From Rhizobiales bacterium Y(2018) (lineage in GTDB: Bacteria > Pseudomonadota > Alphaproteobacteria > Rhizobiales > Aestuariivirgaceae): 64,000 nt of DNA. Positions 51,374 through 60,061 of this stretch are shown piece after piece; position 1 is the stretch's first letter, and every line of letters starts with the position of its first letter. The notes beneath the pieces were generated by a model that was not told the origin of the DNA, searched no databases, and saw nothing but the letters and a program-made list of their open reading frames with translations. The position numbers were made by a program, and so were the translations under genes. The stretch is from NCBI GenBank assembly GCA_005502925.1, contig SCPD01000016.1, positions 81,716 through 145,715 on the forward strand, in the 5' to 3' direction.

Positions 51374-52226
51374 CGAGCGTTCCCGCGACACCGTCGGCGA
51401 TGAGATTGACGCCGACCACCAGTGTGGCGATGGCGAGCGAATCGAACAGCACCGTCCACCAGAAGCCGCCGCCGATCATGCCGTAATTGGTCGAGACGCT
51501 GAGGCCCCAGTCGGGCGATGGCGGCTGAATGCCGAAACCCATGAAGCTCAGCGTGGCGACCGCGAAAATGGCATAGCCAAGCCTGACCGTCGCCTCGACC
51601 AGGATCGGCGGCAGAACATTGGGCAGGATCTCGCCGAACATGATGTAGAGCGCATTCTCACGCCTGAGTTTGGCGGCGGCGACATAATCAAGCTCGCGCT
51701 CGGCCAGCACCGCCGAGCGCACCGTGCGGGCGATGATGGGCGAGAAGGCCAGGCCGATTACCGTGATGACGGTGAGCGTCGACGGCCCCAGCGCCACGAT
51801 GGCAAGCAGCGCGACAATCACCACCGGAATGGCCATGAAGGCCTCGATGATGCGGCTGACGATGTCGTCGACGAGCCCTCTGAAATAGCCGGTGATGAGG
51901 CCGAGCGTGGTACCCAGCACCGTCGCCAGCACAGTGGCGAGCGGCGCCACAGTGAGAATGTCGCGCGAGCCGACAATGACACGCGAGAAGACGTCGCGGC
52001 CCAATTGATCGGTGCCGAACCAGTGCTCGGCGGAAGGCGGCAGCAGAGAATTGATGATGTCGTCGGCGAGCGGATCATAGGGCACGATGAACTCACCGAA
52101 TAACGCGCAGAAGATCCAGAACAGTAGGATCGCGGCGCCGACAAGAAAGGTGCGCGAGCGGCCGAGTGCAGCGATGAGCTCGCGCAGGGGGCTGCGCTCC
52201 TCGGCCGCGCTGTCGAGCGCGCTCAT
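51366..52226 (-). CDS. Dipeptide/oligopeptide ABC transporter permease (DppC-like)
   Basis: 286-residue permease with about six segments. N-terminal cytoplasmic part PLRELIAALGRSRTFLVGAAILLFWIF starts the first segment; FGTDQLGRDVFSRVIVGSRD is the DppC signature, and the EAA loop contains AAAKLRRENALYIMFGEILPNVLP. The start overlaps the DppB stop by four bases and its stop overlaps the ATPase start, so the three are one operon. Confidence 0.87.
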   Translation of the reverse strand: MSALDSAAEERSPLRELIAALGRSRTFLVGAAILLFWIFCALFGEFIVPYDPLADDIINSLLPPSAEHWFGTDQLGRDVFSRVIVGSRDILTVAPLATVLATVLGTTLGLITGYFRGLVDDIVSRIIEAFMAIPVVIVALLAIVALGPSTLTVITVIGLAFSPIIARTVRSAVLAERELDYVAAAKLRRENALYIMFGEILPNVLPPILVEATVRLGYAIFAVATLSFMGFGIQPPSPDWGLSVSTNYGMIGGGFWWTVLFDSLAIATLVVGVNLIADGVAGTLDD

Positions 52227-53197
52227 GTCTCAGCCCCGAGCCTGATGCGCGGATTGAGCAGCGTATAAGCGAGATCGGCAGCGAGCGTCGCCAAGGCGAA
52301 GACGACGCCGATGGTCAAGATGCCTGCTTCGAGCATCGGGAAATCCTTGCCGCGCGCCGCCGTATAGATGAGCGAGCCGATGCCCTGGTACCGAAACAGC
52401 GTCTCCACCACCACGAGACCGCCGATCAGGTAGCCGGTCTGGGTGGCGATGACGGTGATGGTGGGCAGCAGCGCATTGCGCAGCACATGCCGCCTGATGA
52501 CAGTCGGCCAGGAAAGCCCCTTGAGCACGGCGGTGCGCGTATAATCGGAATCGAGCGCTTCCACCATGCCGGCCCTGGCCATGCGGGCGATATAACCGAA
52601 GAGTACCAGAAACAGAGGCAGCGACGGCAGGATCAGGTGATAGAGCTGCGTGCCCAGCCCCGCCCCTTCTGGCCAGGTGGCGGTGACCGGCAGCCAGTCT
52701 AGCCAGATGCTGAAGATCAGGATGAGGACGATGCCGGTGACGAATTCGGGCAGCACCGTCACCGACAGGCCACCGAGGCTGATGATGCGGTCGATCGGGC
52801 GGTTGACGTTGAGCGCCGCCACGATGCCGCCCAGAATGCCGAGCGGCACCACGATGAGGAAGGCGACGAGCGCCAGCTTGCAGGAATTGGCGAGCGCATC
52901 GAGCACGAAGGGCGCCACGGGGGAGCGGAAGGCATAGGACATGCCCATGTCACCCTGCACGAAGTTCGAGATCCAGTCCCAATATTGCACGATATAGGGC
53001 CGGTCGAGCCCAAGCGACTGGTTGAGCGCCTGGACCGAAGCCTCGTCGGCGAAAGGGCCCAGTATCGCGCGTCCGACATTGCCCGGAAGGACTTGGCCGC
53101 CGAAGAACACCATGAGGCTCAAGAGGACGAGCGTCACCAGCGACAGAGCGATGCGGCGGAGAATGAAAGCGACGATTGCCGGGTTCTCCAGTTGCAC
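52223..53197 (-). CDS. Dipeptide/oligopeptide ABC transporter permease (DppB-like)
   Basis: 324-residue permease. It shows the DppB opening (FILRRIALSLVTLVLLSLMVFFGGQVLPG), GDMGMSYAFRSPVA and the EAA loop RTAVLKGLSWPTVIRRHVLRNALLPT, each in short form. The start is a GTG at 53197, the first base of which falls in a strong hairpin (53197-53223). Six segments. It is followed by the DppC gene with ATGA overlap. Confidence 0.86.
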   Translation of the reverse strand: MQLENPAIVAFILRRIALSLVTLVLLSLMVFFGGQVLPGNVGRAILGPFADEASVQALNQSLGLDRPYIVQYWDWISNFVQGDMGMSYAFRSPVAPFVLDALANSCKLALVAFLIVVPLGILGGIVAALNVNRPIDRIISLGGLSVTVLPEFVTGIVLILIFSIWLDWLPVTATWPEGAGLGTQLYHLILPSLPLFLVLFGYIARMARAGMVEALDSDYTRTAVLKGLSWPTVIRRHVLRNALLPTITVIATQTGYLIGGLVVVETLFRYQGIGSLIYTAARGKDFPMLEAGILTIGVVFALATLAADLAYTLLNPRIRLGAET

Positions 53198-53223
53198 GCC
53201 GGCGGGAGGTCTTCCCGCCGGCG
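53197..53223. promoter_or_regulatory. Strong hairpin between binding protein and first permease genes
   Basis: Perfect eleven-base arms cgccggcggga and tcccgccggcg with a five-base loop. It lies 24 bases past the binding-protein stop and covers the first base of the DppB GTG start. No T-tract on the minus strand, so more likely an mRNA-stabilising or translation-limiting hairpin than a terminator. Confidence 0.55.
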
Positions 53224-53247
53224 ATGATTGTTCACGGCGTCATTCGA

Positions 53248-54906
53248 TCATTTCTTGGAGGCGCGGGCAAGGAAGGTTTGCGACATGGCGGTCGGCTCGA
53301 CGCCCGCCACCCCTTTCCGCACCGCCGAGAGATGGTCGTAGAAATAGCCGAAAATGATCGGCGTCTCCTCGAGCAGGAGTTTTTGGATCTTGCCCGCAGC
53401 CGCCTTCTGGGCCTCGAGATCGAGCGCCGCAACATAGCCGGCCGCCAGTGTATCGTATTCCTTGTTCTTGAAATGCGCGGCGTTCCAAGATCCGTCGCTG
53501 CGCAAGGGGGCGGATAGATAGACATTGGGCACGCCGCGATGACCGTAGTCGGTGATGCCCATGACCGAATCGAGCCAGGTCGATTTGCCGAAGACCGCGT
53601 CACCGTAATAGGCGCCCGAATCCATGACATTCAGCTCGATCTCGATGCCGATCTCCTTCGCCGCGTTCTGGACGAGCTGAGCATATTGGGGAACCTCCTG
53701 GAAGCGCTGCGTCGCCAGCGGCACCTTGGTGCCGGACTTGATGCCGGCCGCTTCGAGAAGCTGCTTGGCTTCGGCGATATTCTGCTTGCGCTGCTCGACG
53801 CTGGTGTCGGTCGAGGGATAGACCGGCGCGAAGGGGCTGTCATTGCCGGGTTGCGCCCGGCCGCGCAGCAGGCCCTTGACCAGCTTGTCGCGATCGAGAC
53901 TCAGGGCAATGGCGCGGCGCACGCGCGGATCCTTGAACGGGTCCATGTCGGTGCGCATGTGGATCTGGTAGTGCGAGGCCGAATGGATGCTGATGATCTC
54001 GACATTGGGATCGTTCAGCAGGCCGGCTCCCGCCAGCACCGGCAACTGGTTGATGAGATCGACCTGGTTGCCCTGCAGCGCCAGGATCTGCGGCTGGATA
54101 TCGGCAAAGAAGGTGAATTCGACACGATCGAGCAGCGCCTTGTCGCCCCAGTAATCGTCGTTGCGGACAAAGGACGCGCCGACCTTGGGCGTATATTTCT
54201 CGAGCTTGAACGGCCCGGTGCCGACGAAATTCTTCTCGAAGTCACCGGCATAGTCGGCCGGCAGGATGATCGCGTTGTAATTGTCGGAGGAGACGAGATA
54301 GGGGAAATTCGCGTTCGGCGCGTCGAGGTGGAATTCGACCGTCAGATCATCGACCTTGCGCACCGCGTCCTTCGAGAGGACGCCCTTGAACACCGACAGC
54401 GCGTTCGAGCCGTTGGCCGGATCGGCAAGACGGTTGAGGCTCGCTGCCACATCATCGGCGCTCATTTCCTTGCCATTGTGGAACTTGACGCCCTTGCGCA
54501 GCTTGAAGGTCCACACATCGCCCTTGTCATTGGGTTTCCAGCTTTCGGCCAACATCGGCCGTAGCACCAGATCCTGCCCGTCCATGCACAGGAACTCGCC
54601 GGTCTGCTGTAGCATCACGAGACCGCCGACATCAGGGGTCTTCACCGGATCGATGGCGCCCGTCGGCGTGTCAACCGCGACGCGCAAGGCCCCACCGGCC
54701 GCTTGCGCGCGCGCCGAGCCCGGCATGAGCCCCAAGCCGGCGGCGGCGCCAATCTGGCCGAGCAGCGGCAGCGACAGGCCGAGCACGCTGCCATAACGCA
54801 GGAATTCACGGCGGCTGACGCGCCCGTCAACCAGGCCGTCGATCAGATGGTTCTCATGCGGCGTGCGGCTGCGCCGGAGCAGATCGAGCAAGCGATAGTC
54901 CTTCAT
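53248..54906 (-). CDS. ABC transporter binding protein, dipeptide/oligopeptide family 5
   Basis: 552 residues. Twin-arginine motif R32-R33 (SRREFLRYG) then a hydrophobic stretch and AQAAGG cleavage region: exported by Tat. The SBP_bac_5 body contains LVMLQQTGEFLCMD, the LAESWKPNDKGDVWTFKLRKGVKFHNGKEM signature (seen in its two halves) and IALSLDRDKLV. ATG 54906 follows GGGAATACACC. Family 5 receptors take peptides, opines, nickel or glutathione; a peptide-derived or modified amino acid is the best guess given the enolase-type enzymes upstream. Confidence 0.85.
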   Translation of the reverse strand: MKDYRLLDLLRRSRTPHENHLIDGLVDGRVSRREFLRYGSVLGLSLPLLGQIGAAAGLGLMPGSARAQAAGGALRVAVDTPTGAIDPVKTPDVGGLVMLQQTGEFLCMDGQDLVLRPMLAESWKPNDKGDVWTFKLRKGVKFHNGKEMSADDVAASLNRLADPANGSNALSVFKGVLSKDAVRKVDDLTVEFHLDAPNANFPYLVSSDNYNAIILPADYAGDFEKNFVGTGPFKLEKYTPKVGASFVRNDDYWGDKALLDRVEFTFFADIQPQILALQGNQVDLINQLPVLAGAGLLNDPNVEIISIHSASHYQIHMRTDMDPFKDPRVRRAIALSLDRDKLVKGLLRGRAQPGNDSPFAPVYPSTDTSVEQRKQNIAEAKQLLEAAGIKSGTKVPLATQRFQEVPQYAQLVQNAAKEIGIEIELNVMDSGAYYGDAVFGKSTWLDSVMGITDYGHRGVPNVYLSAPLRSDGSWNAAHFKNKEYDTLAAGYVAALDLEAQKAAAGKIQKLLLEETPIIFGYFYDHLSAVRKGVAGVEPTAMSQTFLARASKK

Positions 54907-54946
54907 GGTGTATTCCCTTTCCCTGTTGCCGTGTTCAAACCTCCCG

Positions 54947-56128
54947 TCAGCATAAAGGCAGACGCCGATATGTCCCGGGATTTTTTCTATCGTGATACTT
55001 GTTGCAAGGCCCCTTGACTTTGAAATCGTTGTGAAGTGTCGCAAGCTTACCCTTCGACAACGTCACACCGAGTCCCGGACCTTCGGGCACGCGCACCGTA
55101 TTGTTTTTCGGTGCGAAAGGCCCCTCCTCGATGACATCGTCCATTTGCATGCGGAACAGCGACTGGTTCGGCTCGCGGATCCAGCCCAAGGCGGCGCAGA
55201 GATGCAGATAGGCGGCACTACCGATGCCGCTGTCGCCGCTGTAGCACCAGTAGTCGATGCCGGCATGCTCGCAGGCGCCGACGAAACGGACGAAACGGCC
55301 AATGCCGCCGAGCACGGTCGGGTTGCTGACGATCGCGTCCGGCACGCGGAGATCAATGGCGCGGGCGATGTCCACATTATGCGTCGAAAACGGAATGGCG
55401 CAGTGGCGGCGCAACTCGCGCATCTCGTCCAAAGTCGCGACGGGATCCTCCCAGTTGCGCACGCCGAGCTCCTCCAGAGGCCGCGCCAGCTGACGCGCCG
55501 TGGCGAGCGAATAGGCCTGGTTGGAATCGATGCGGATCATCACCGCATCGCCGAGGCGTTTGCGGATGAGCTCGACTATCTTGAGCGACAGCTTCGGATC
55601 CTCGGTCGAGAATTTGCCCTCGAAGAAGGTCGTGCCATGGGTCTCGTGGAGCTTCACGCAATAATCGGCGACCTCTTCCGGCGTCTTCTCGCCTTTGACC
55701 GCGCCGTCGCCGCGCAAAGAGAAATAATCGGTGAACGGGATGTCCTTGCGGATGGCGCCGCCGAGCAGTTGATAAAGCGGCTGGTTCCAGGCTTTGCCGC
55801 GCAGGTCCCACAGCGCCATCTCGATGGCGCCGAAGGCCGTGATGCGGGTGCGGTCGTTGATGCTCTGGACGCCGGTCCAGAAGGGCAGCGACACATGTTC
55901 GGCACCGGCAATATCGAAGGCGTCGCGGCCGACAAGAGCCGGGGCCAGGATTTCCGTGATGATCCGCGCCGCGGCCGGTGTCGGCGCCTCGCCCAAGCCA
56001 GCGAGTCCCTCGTCGGTCTCGACCTCGACAATGGTCGGCGAGAATCCGTCGAGTTCGCCGAAGACCCAGAGATAGGGCGCATCGAGCCTGAGATTGATCG
56101 GCGTCGCGGTGATCTTGCGGATCTTCAT
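54947..56128 (-). CDS. Mandelate racemase / muconate lactonizing enzyme family protein, first
   Basis: 393 residues in the enolase superfamily. Metal ligands are in RIDSNQAYS, NWEDPVA and the barrel lysine site FFEGKFSTEDP keeps the second Lys of the usual K-x-K. The later FSTHNVDIARAIDLR places a His, as in the MR and glucarate dehydratase groups. C-terminal tail (RKNPGTYRRLPLC) extends beyond the usual domain. The ATG overlaps the stop of the second enolase-type gene. Acid-sugar dehydration or racemisation is possible; the substrate is not predictable. Confidence 0.78.
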   Translation of the reverse strand: MKIRKITATPINLRLDAPYLWVFGELDGFSPTIVEVETDEGLAGLGEAPTPAAARIITEILAPALVGRDAFDIAGAEHVSLPFWTGVQSINDRTRITAFGAIEMALWDLRGKAWNQPLYQLLGGAIRKDIPFTDYFSLRGDGAVKGEKTPEEVADYCVKLHETHGTTFFEGKFSTEDPKLSLKIVELIRKRLGDAVMIRIDSNQAYSLATARQLARPLEELGVRNWEDPVATLDEMRELRRHCAIPFSTHNVDIARAIDLRVPDAIVSNPTVLGGIGRFVRFVGACEHAGIDYWCYSGDSGIGSAAYLHLCAALGWIREPNQSLFRMQMDDVIEEGPFAPKNNTVRVPEGPGLGVTLSKGKLATLHNDFKVKGPCNKYHDRKNPGTYRRLPLC

Positions 56129-57237
56129 CGGCCCTCGCTCAGTTCGAGGAATGGCTTGCCCAGAAGCTCCGGCAGCACCTCGATGCCGAGGCCCGGTCCG
56201 TCAGGAATGCCCATGCGGTTGCCTTTCACCGGCGGCGGCGCCACCGCCGTTTTCACCGTGACCCAATCATGGAAGGCGATGGCATGGAGACGGCGGTCTT
56301 CCGGCGTCGACAGTGAGAGATGCGCCATGGCGGCAGTGTCGATCTCGGCGCCCCCCGTATCCTCGACCGTCACCATGAAGCCCATATCGACAGCGAGATC
56401 GCGCAATGCCCTTGTCCTGGCGACGCCGCCGATGCGCGAGATCTTGAGCGTCAGCCCATCGGCCACGCCCAGACGGTGAATGGCGAGCAGATCTTCGAGA
56501 GTGGTCAGCGATTCATCGAGCACCATCGGCTTGGCGAGGGCACGGCGCACCGACAGGCACTCATCGATGGAGGGACAGGGCTGCTCGAACACATAGTCGA
56601 CATCGCGCGTCGCATCGGCGAACTGGCGGGCCTGGAACGGCGTCCAGCCGGCATTGGCATCGCAGAACATCACGGTGCCTTTGGGAATGGCGGCCGCCAC
56701 CGCGCTGACGCGCTCGATGTCGCCCCGGACATCGCCACCGACCTTGACCTGCAAACGGTTGAAACCATCGGTGACAATGCGCTGGGCGAGCTTCGCCATG
56801 GTGTCGGGGGCGCCATGGGTCACGACACGATAAAGCTCGGCTGTCTCACTCTCGCGGCCACCCAGCAGGGTGACCAGCGGCACATTGGCGGCGCGCGCCG
56901 TCAGATCGCAGCAGGCCATATCGAGCGCCGATTTCACATAAGGATGGCCCTTGAAGACGATATCCATCAGCCGGTTGATCTGCGCCCAGGCGCGCGGATC
57001 GCGGCCCAGAAGATGCGGCGCCAACTCGGCGACGCCCGCTTCGGCACCCGCCGTGAAAGCCGGCGAATAGAAGGTGCCAAGCGGCGCCATCTCGCCCCAG
57101 CCGGTCAGCCCCTCCTCTGAAGTCAGCGCCACGATGATGGAGTCGAAGGCATCGGCATGGCGCCCCTTCGACATCTTATAGGCGCCGCCGACAAAGGGCT
57201 GCAGCATGCGATAGGCTTTGATGGTCTTGATGCGCAT
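56125..57237 (-). CDS. Enolase superfamily protein (cis-3-hydroxyproline dehydratase / betaine epimerase type)
   Basis: 370 residues. Both catalytic lysines are in place: K-x-K in LQVKVGGD and the second in LTLKISRIGG, with metal ligands in CDANAGW, EQPCPS and LDESLTT. This two-lysine pattern marks the MLE/dipeptide-epimerase side of the superfamily, which includes cis-3-hydroxy-L-proline dehydratase and hydroxyproline-betaine 2-epimerase. It begins just after the GntR gene (three-base gap) and overlaps the next gene by ATGA. A proline-betaine-type substrate would tie it to the MttB genes, but that is speculation. Confidence 0.76.
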   Translation of the reverse strand: MRIKTIKAYRMLQPFVGGAYKMSKGRHADAFDSIIVALTSEEGLTGWGEMAPLGTFYSPAFTAGAEAGVAELAPHLLGRDPRAWAQINRLMDIVFKGHPYVKSALDMACCDLTARAANVPLVTLLGGRESETAELYRVVTHGAPDTMAKLAQRIVTDGFNRLQVKVGGDVRGDIERVSAVAAAIPKGTVMFCDANAGWTPFQARQFADATRDVDYVFEQPCPSIDECLSVRRALAKPMVLDESLTTLEDLLAIHRLGVADGLTLKISRIGGVARTRALRDLAVDMGFMVTVEDTGGAEIDTAAMAHLSLSTPEDRRLHAIAFHDWVTVKTAVAPPPVKGNRMGIPDGPGLGIEVLPELLGKPFLELSEGR

Positions 57238-57240
57238 TCG

Positions 57241-57924
57241 TTACTTCCGTTTGGTCGCCAGGCTTTCGGCATAGGCGACGAGTTCCGCGAAATTCCAATC
57301 TATGTGCTCGCGCGCATGCTGCTTGGCGGCCGCGATGTCCTTACCTTTCAGAAGGCGCACATAATCCTCATGCATGTCGACATCGGGCACCGGCTCGTCG
57401 CGGGCTTGCTGATGCAGGGCGAAATACATCTGCAGCCGACGCGCCAGACGCAGCCAGGTATCGAGGAGCAGCGCATTGTCGGACCATTCATAGATCACGC
57501 TGTGCAATTGCAGCGCCGTCTCGATCTGGCGCGTAGTGTCGAGCGCCCGTGTCGCCTCCTTCACCTGCACATGGCGGCGGTCGAGCTCGGCGGCGAAGCG
57601 CTGATCGCGCAACGGCCAGACCAGATCGATGGCAAAGTCTTCCAGCACGTGATGCAGCGCATAGGCATCCTCGATGTCCTTAGGGACGACATTGATCACA
57701 TAGGCGCCGGCATAAGGAATGTTGGTGAGGAGGCCGTCCTGGACCAGCTCGCGTACCGCTTCGCGCAAGGGCGCCCGGCTGACCCGCATCTCCTTGGAGA
57801 TCTTCAGCTCGTTGACCTTCTGCCCGGGGCTAAGCTTGCCGGTCAGGATGGCGCGGCGGAGCTGGCCGACGATCTCGGCGCGGCGGGTCGTATCGACGAT
57901 CGGCTCGAATTCAGTCCTGGACAT
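57241..57924 (-). CDS. GntR family regulator with FCD domain
   Basis: 227 residues. The N-terminal GntR helix-turn-helix reads EIVGQLRRAILTGKLSPGQKVNELKISKEM then SRAPLREAVREL, and the C-terminal FCD domain is all-helical with metal-binding His (QLHSVIYEWS, MHEDYVRLLKG). The ATG at 57924 is preceded by GGGGACCTTC. The gene heads the minus-strand enolase-Dpp operon, and the perfect palindrome at 57962-57977 lies 38 bases upstream of the start. It is likely the autorepressor of that operon. Confidence 0.87.
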   Translation of the reverse strand: MSRTEFEPIVDTTRRAEIVGQLRRAILTGKLSPGQKVNELKISKEMRVSRAPLREAVRELVQDGLLTNIPYAGAYVINVVPKDIEDAYALHHVLEDFAIDLVWPLRDQRFAAELDRRHVQVKEATRALDTTRQIETALQLHSVIYEWSDNALLLDTWLRLARRLQMYFALHQQARDEPVPDVDMHEDYVRLLKGKDIAAAKQHAREHIDWNFAELVAYAESLATKRK

Positions 57925-57961
57925 GAAGGTCCCCGACAAAGAATGAGCAGACCAGTCAATC

Positions 57962-57977
57962 AGATTGTCGACAATCT
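57962..57977. promoter_or_regulatory. Perfect 16-base palindrome, likely GntR operator
   Basis: AGATTGTCGACAATCT is its own reverse complement. FCD-type GntR proteins favour sites with a TTGTC-ACAA core, as seen here. It is 37 bases upstream of the GntR start, and nine bases beyond the end of the LysR gene at 57987. Confidence 0.65.
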
Positions 57978-57986
57978 AGCAAGATA

Positions 57987-58883
57987 TTATGGCGCGGAAT
58001 CCTCCGCCGATTGTGCGATGAGCCAGTTCCAGACCTCTAGAGTAACTGGATCGCCGAGCTCGATAGTGGTCGTCACGGCAAACCAGGCCTGATCCGTCTT
58101 CAAGGCTCCCTTCACAGGGCGGACGAGACGCCCCTCCTCGATCGCCCGGGCTGCGAGCGGCAGGCTCGCCAAAGCGACACCGTGCCCAAGCTCCGCCGCT
58201 GCCAGCGCGAAGTCGCTGTCGCTGAAATCGAAGCCGGCCGAGATATTTCCGGGCTTCACCTTCTGATAAGCGAACCAGTCGGCCCAGTTCTCCGCCCGCT
58301 CGTCATGCAGAAGTGGGTGCTTCAGGAGGTCGCTGGACGACGCCATCGGCGTCTTCGCAAGGTCCGGCGACATCACCGGTGCCAGCACATCGTCCATCAG
58401 CCGGTGGCTGAGATGGGCCGGATCCGGCTCGCGCAAGCGCTGAATGGCGATGCTGATCTCCATGGTCTTGAAATCGATCGCCGCACCCGACGTGTCGAGC
58501 CATGGATCACATTTGGGCACCGCCCGGCGTAGCGCATGCAAACGCGGCATAAGCCAGCGCGCCGAGAAATCGCGTGGCGCATAGATGACGACGCTACCGG
58601 GCTTGCGAAACGAGTCGAGCCGCCGGCACCCCTCTTCCAATTGCGCGAGCGAGCGGGCGACGGTGCGCTGATAGTCGCGGCCGGCATCGGTCAGGCGGAC
58701 ACTCCGGCCATGGCGCAGGAAAAGCGGCTGGCCGAGACGCTCCTCCAGCAGGCGCATCTGATGGCTGATCGCCGACTGGGTGAGGCCGAGTTCCTCGGCG
58801 GCGCGGCCGAAACTGCCGAGACGGGCGGCGGCCTCGAAACCCAGGAGATATTGCAGAGGCGGGATGCTGCGGAACTGTCTCAT
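57987..58883 (-). CDS. LysR family regulator (GcvA-like) divergent from the agmatine operon
   Basis: 298 residues. Helix-turn-helix AAARLGSFGRAAEELGLTQSAISHQMRLLEERLG is given by its SFGRAAEELGLTQSAIS part. The inducer domain follows. The ATG at 58883 fits the family opening 'MRQFRSIPPLQYLLGFEAAAR'; upstream codons would need a TTG. It shares a 118-base divergent region with the agmatine deiminase gene, so it probably controls the guanidine/polyamine operon at 59002-63891. Confidence 0.86.
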   Translation of the reverse strand: MRQFRSIPPLQYLLGFEAAARLGSFGRAAEELGLTQSAISHQMRLLEERLGQPLFLRHGRSVRLTDAGRDYQRTVARSLAQLEEGCRRLDSFRKPGSVVIYAPRDFSARWLMPRLHALRRAVPKCDPWLDTSGAAIDFKTMEISIAIQRLREPDPAHLSHRLMDDVLAPVMSPDLAKTPMASSSDLLKHPLLHDERAENWADWFAYQKVKPGNISAGFDFSDSDFALAAAELGHGVALASLPLAARAIEEGRLVRPVKGALKTDQAWFAVTTTIELGDPVTLEVWNWLIAQSAEDSAP

Positions 58884-58895
58884 ATGAATTCCATT

Positions 58896-58926
58896 CAACA
58901 ATAGAGAGAGTGCTTCTCAATTGTTG
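58896..58926. promoter_or_regulatory. Inverted repeat in the LysR / aguA divergent promoter region
   Basis: CAACAAT (58896-58902) and ATTGTTG (58920-58926), perfect seven-base arms with a 17-base spacer. It lies 13 bases from the LysR start codon. The spacer is longer than a standard T-N11-A site, so this is only a candidate LysR operator. Confidence 0.4.
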
Positions 58927-59001
58927 TCAAGCCTTCTCGCACATAACCTCTTTCAAACAAGCCAATCTGAAAGACTACTGCCTCTTCTCCTCGAGGAATA
59001 A

Positions 59002-60039
59002 ATGAACCTTGCTCATGTAAATTCGTCCTATCGCAAGCCCGCCGAGTTCGCCCCGCATGCGCAGAGCTGGATGATCTGGCCGCACCGGAACGACCTCTAT
59101 GGCGGCCGGCTTGCCGAGGTGCAGCGGGAATTCATCGACGTCGTCCGCGCCATTGCCCAGTTCGAACCGGTGACTGTCGTCGCCCATCCCGATCACGAAG
59201 CCGAGGCGCGGAAGCGGCTGAAGGATCTGGCGACCGTCACCGCGCTTCCGGTCGATGATTTCTGGATGCGCGATTGCGGTCCGAGCTTCCTCCTTGGCAG
59301 CGACGGCGGCCTCGCCGGCGTTTCCTGGCAGTTCAATGCCTGGGGTGAGAAACATTCGCCCTGGGATCAGGACGATGCTCTGGCGCGGCGCGTGACCGCG
59401 CAAGCCAGCGGGCGGATTTTCGAGTCCTGGCTGTGCTGCGAAGGCGGCTCCTTCGCGCTCGACGGCGAAGGCACGCTGATCATCACCGAGACGAGCATTC
59501 TCAACCCGAACCGCAATCCCGGCGTCAACAAAGCGCTCGCCGAGGCGGAGCTCAAGGCGATGCTCGGCGTCGAAAAGGTCATCTGGCTGCCGGGCGATCC
59601 GATGGATATCGAAACCGACGGCCATATCGACGGGCTGTGCGCCTTCGTGAAGCCCGGCGCCCTGCTCTTCAGCAGCAATCCGGATCCGTCCGACCCGCAC
59701 AGCCGCATCCTCACCGAGAATCTCAAATGCCTGCGCAACGAGACGGATGCGAAGGGCCGCAACTTCGAGATCCTGCCGCTCGAGGAGGCGATCGAAGCCG
59801 GCGCTCAAAGCAGCAGCGAGATCTTCTGCAGCTCCTACATCAATTTCTACCTCGTCAATGGCGGCGTCATCGTGCCGGGCTACGGCACGCGGAGCGATGC
59901 GAAGGCTGCGCAAACCATCGCCGCCGCGTTTCCCGAGCGCCGGACGGTCCAGGTCCAAGTGCACGCCATCGCGGCCGGGGGCGGCGCCATCCACTGCATC
60001 ACGCAGGAGCAGCCGGCACCGCTATCGAACCACGCATAA
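59002..60039 (+). CDS. aguA: Agmatine deiminase
   Basis: 345 residues of the guanidino-group-modifying superfamily. Landmarks: SWMIWPHRNDLYGG, DDFWMRDCGPSFL, FNAWGEKHSPWDQD, the His-Asp in DIETDGHIDGLC and the catalytic Cys332 in GGGAIHCITQEQP. It hydrolyses agmatine to N-carbamoylputrescine and ammonia. CGAGGAATAA precedes the ATG. It is first in an operon with a polyamine-type binding protein, a fused permease and a second guanidine enzyme. An N-carbamoylputrescine amidase gene (aguB) is not in the window. Confidence 0.9.
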   Translation: MNLAHVNSSYRKPAEFAPHAQSWMIWPHRNDLYGGRLAEVQREFIDVVRAIAQFEPVTVVAHPDHEAEARKRLKDLATVTALPVDDFWMRDCGPSFLLGSDGGLAGVSWQFNAWGEKHSPWDQDDALARRVTAQASGRIFESWLCCEGGSFALDGEGTLIITETSILNPNRNPGVNKALAEAELKAMLGVEKVIWLPGDPMDIETDGHIDGLCAFVKPGALLFSSNPDPSDPHSRILTENLKCLRNETDAKGRNFEILPLEEAIEAGAQSSSEIFCSSYINFYLVNGGVIVPGYGTRSDAKAAQTIAAAFPERRTVQVQVHAIAAGGGAIHCITQEQPAPLSNHA

Positions 60040-60061
60040 CAAAAGCAAACAGGAGGAAACA

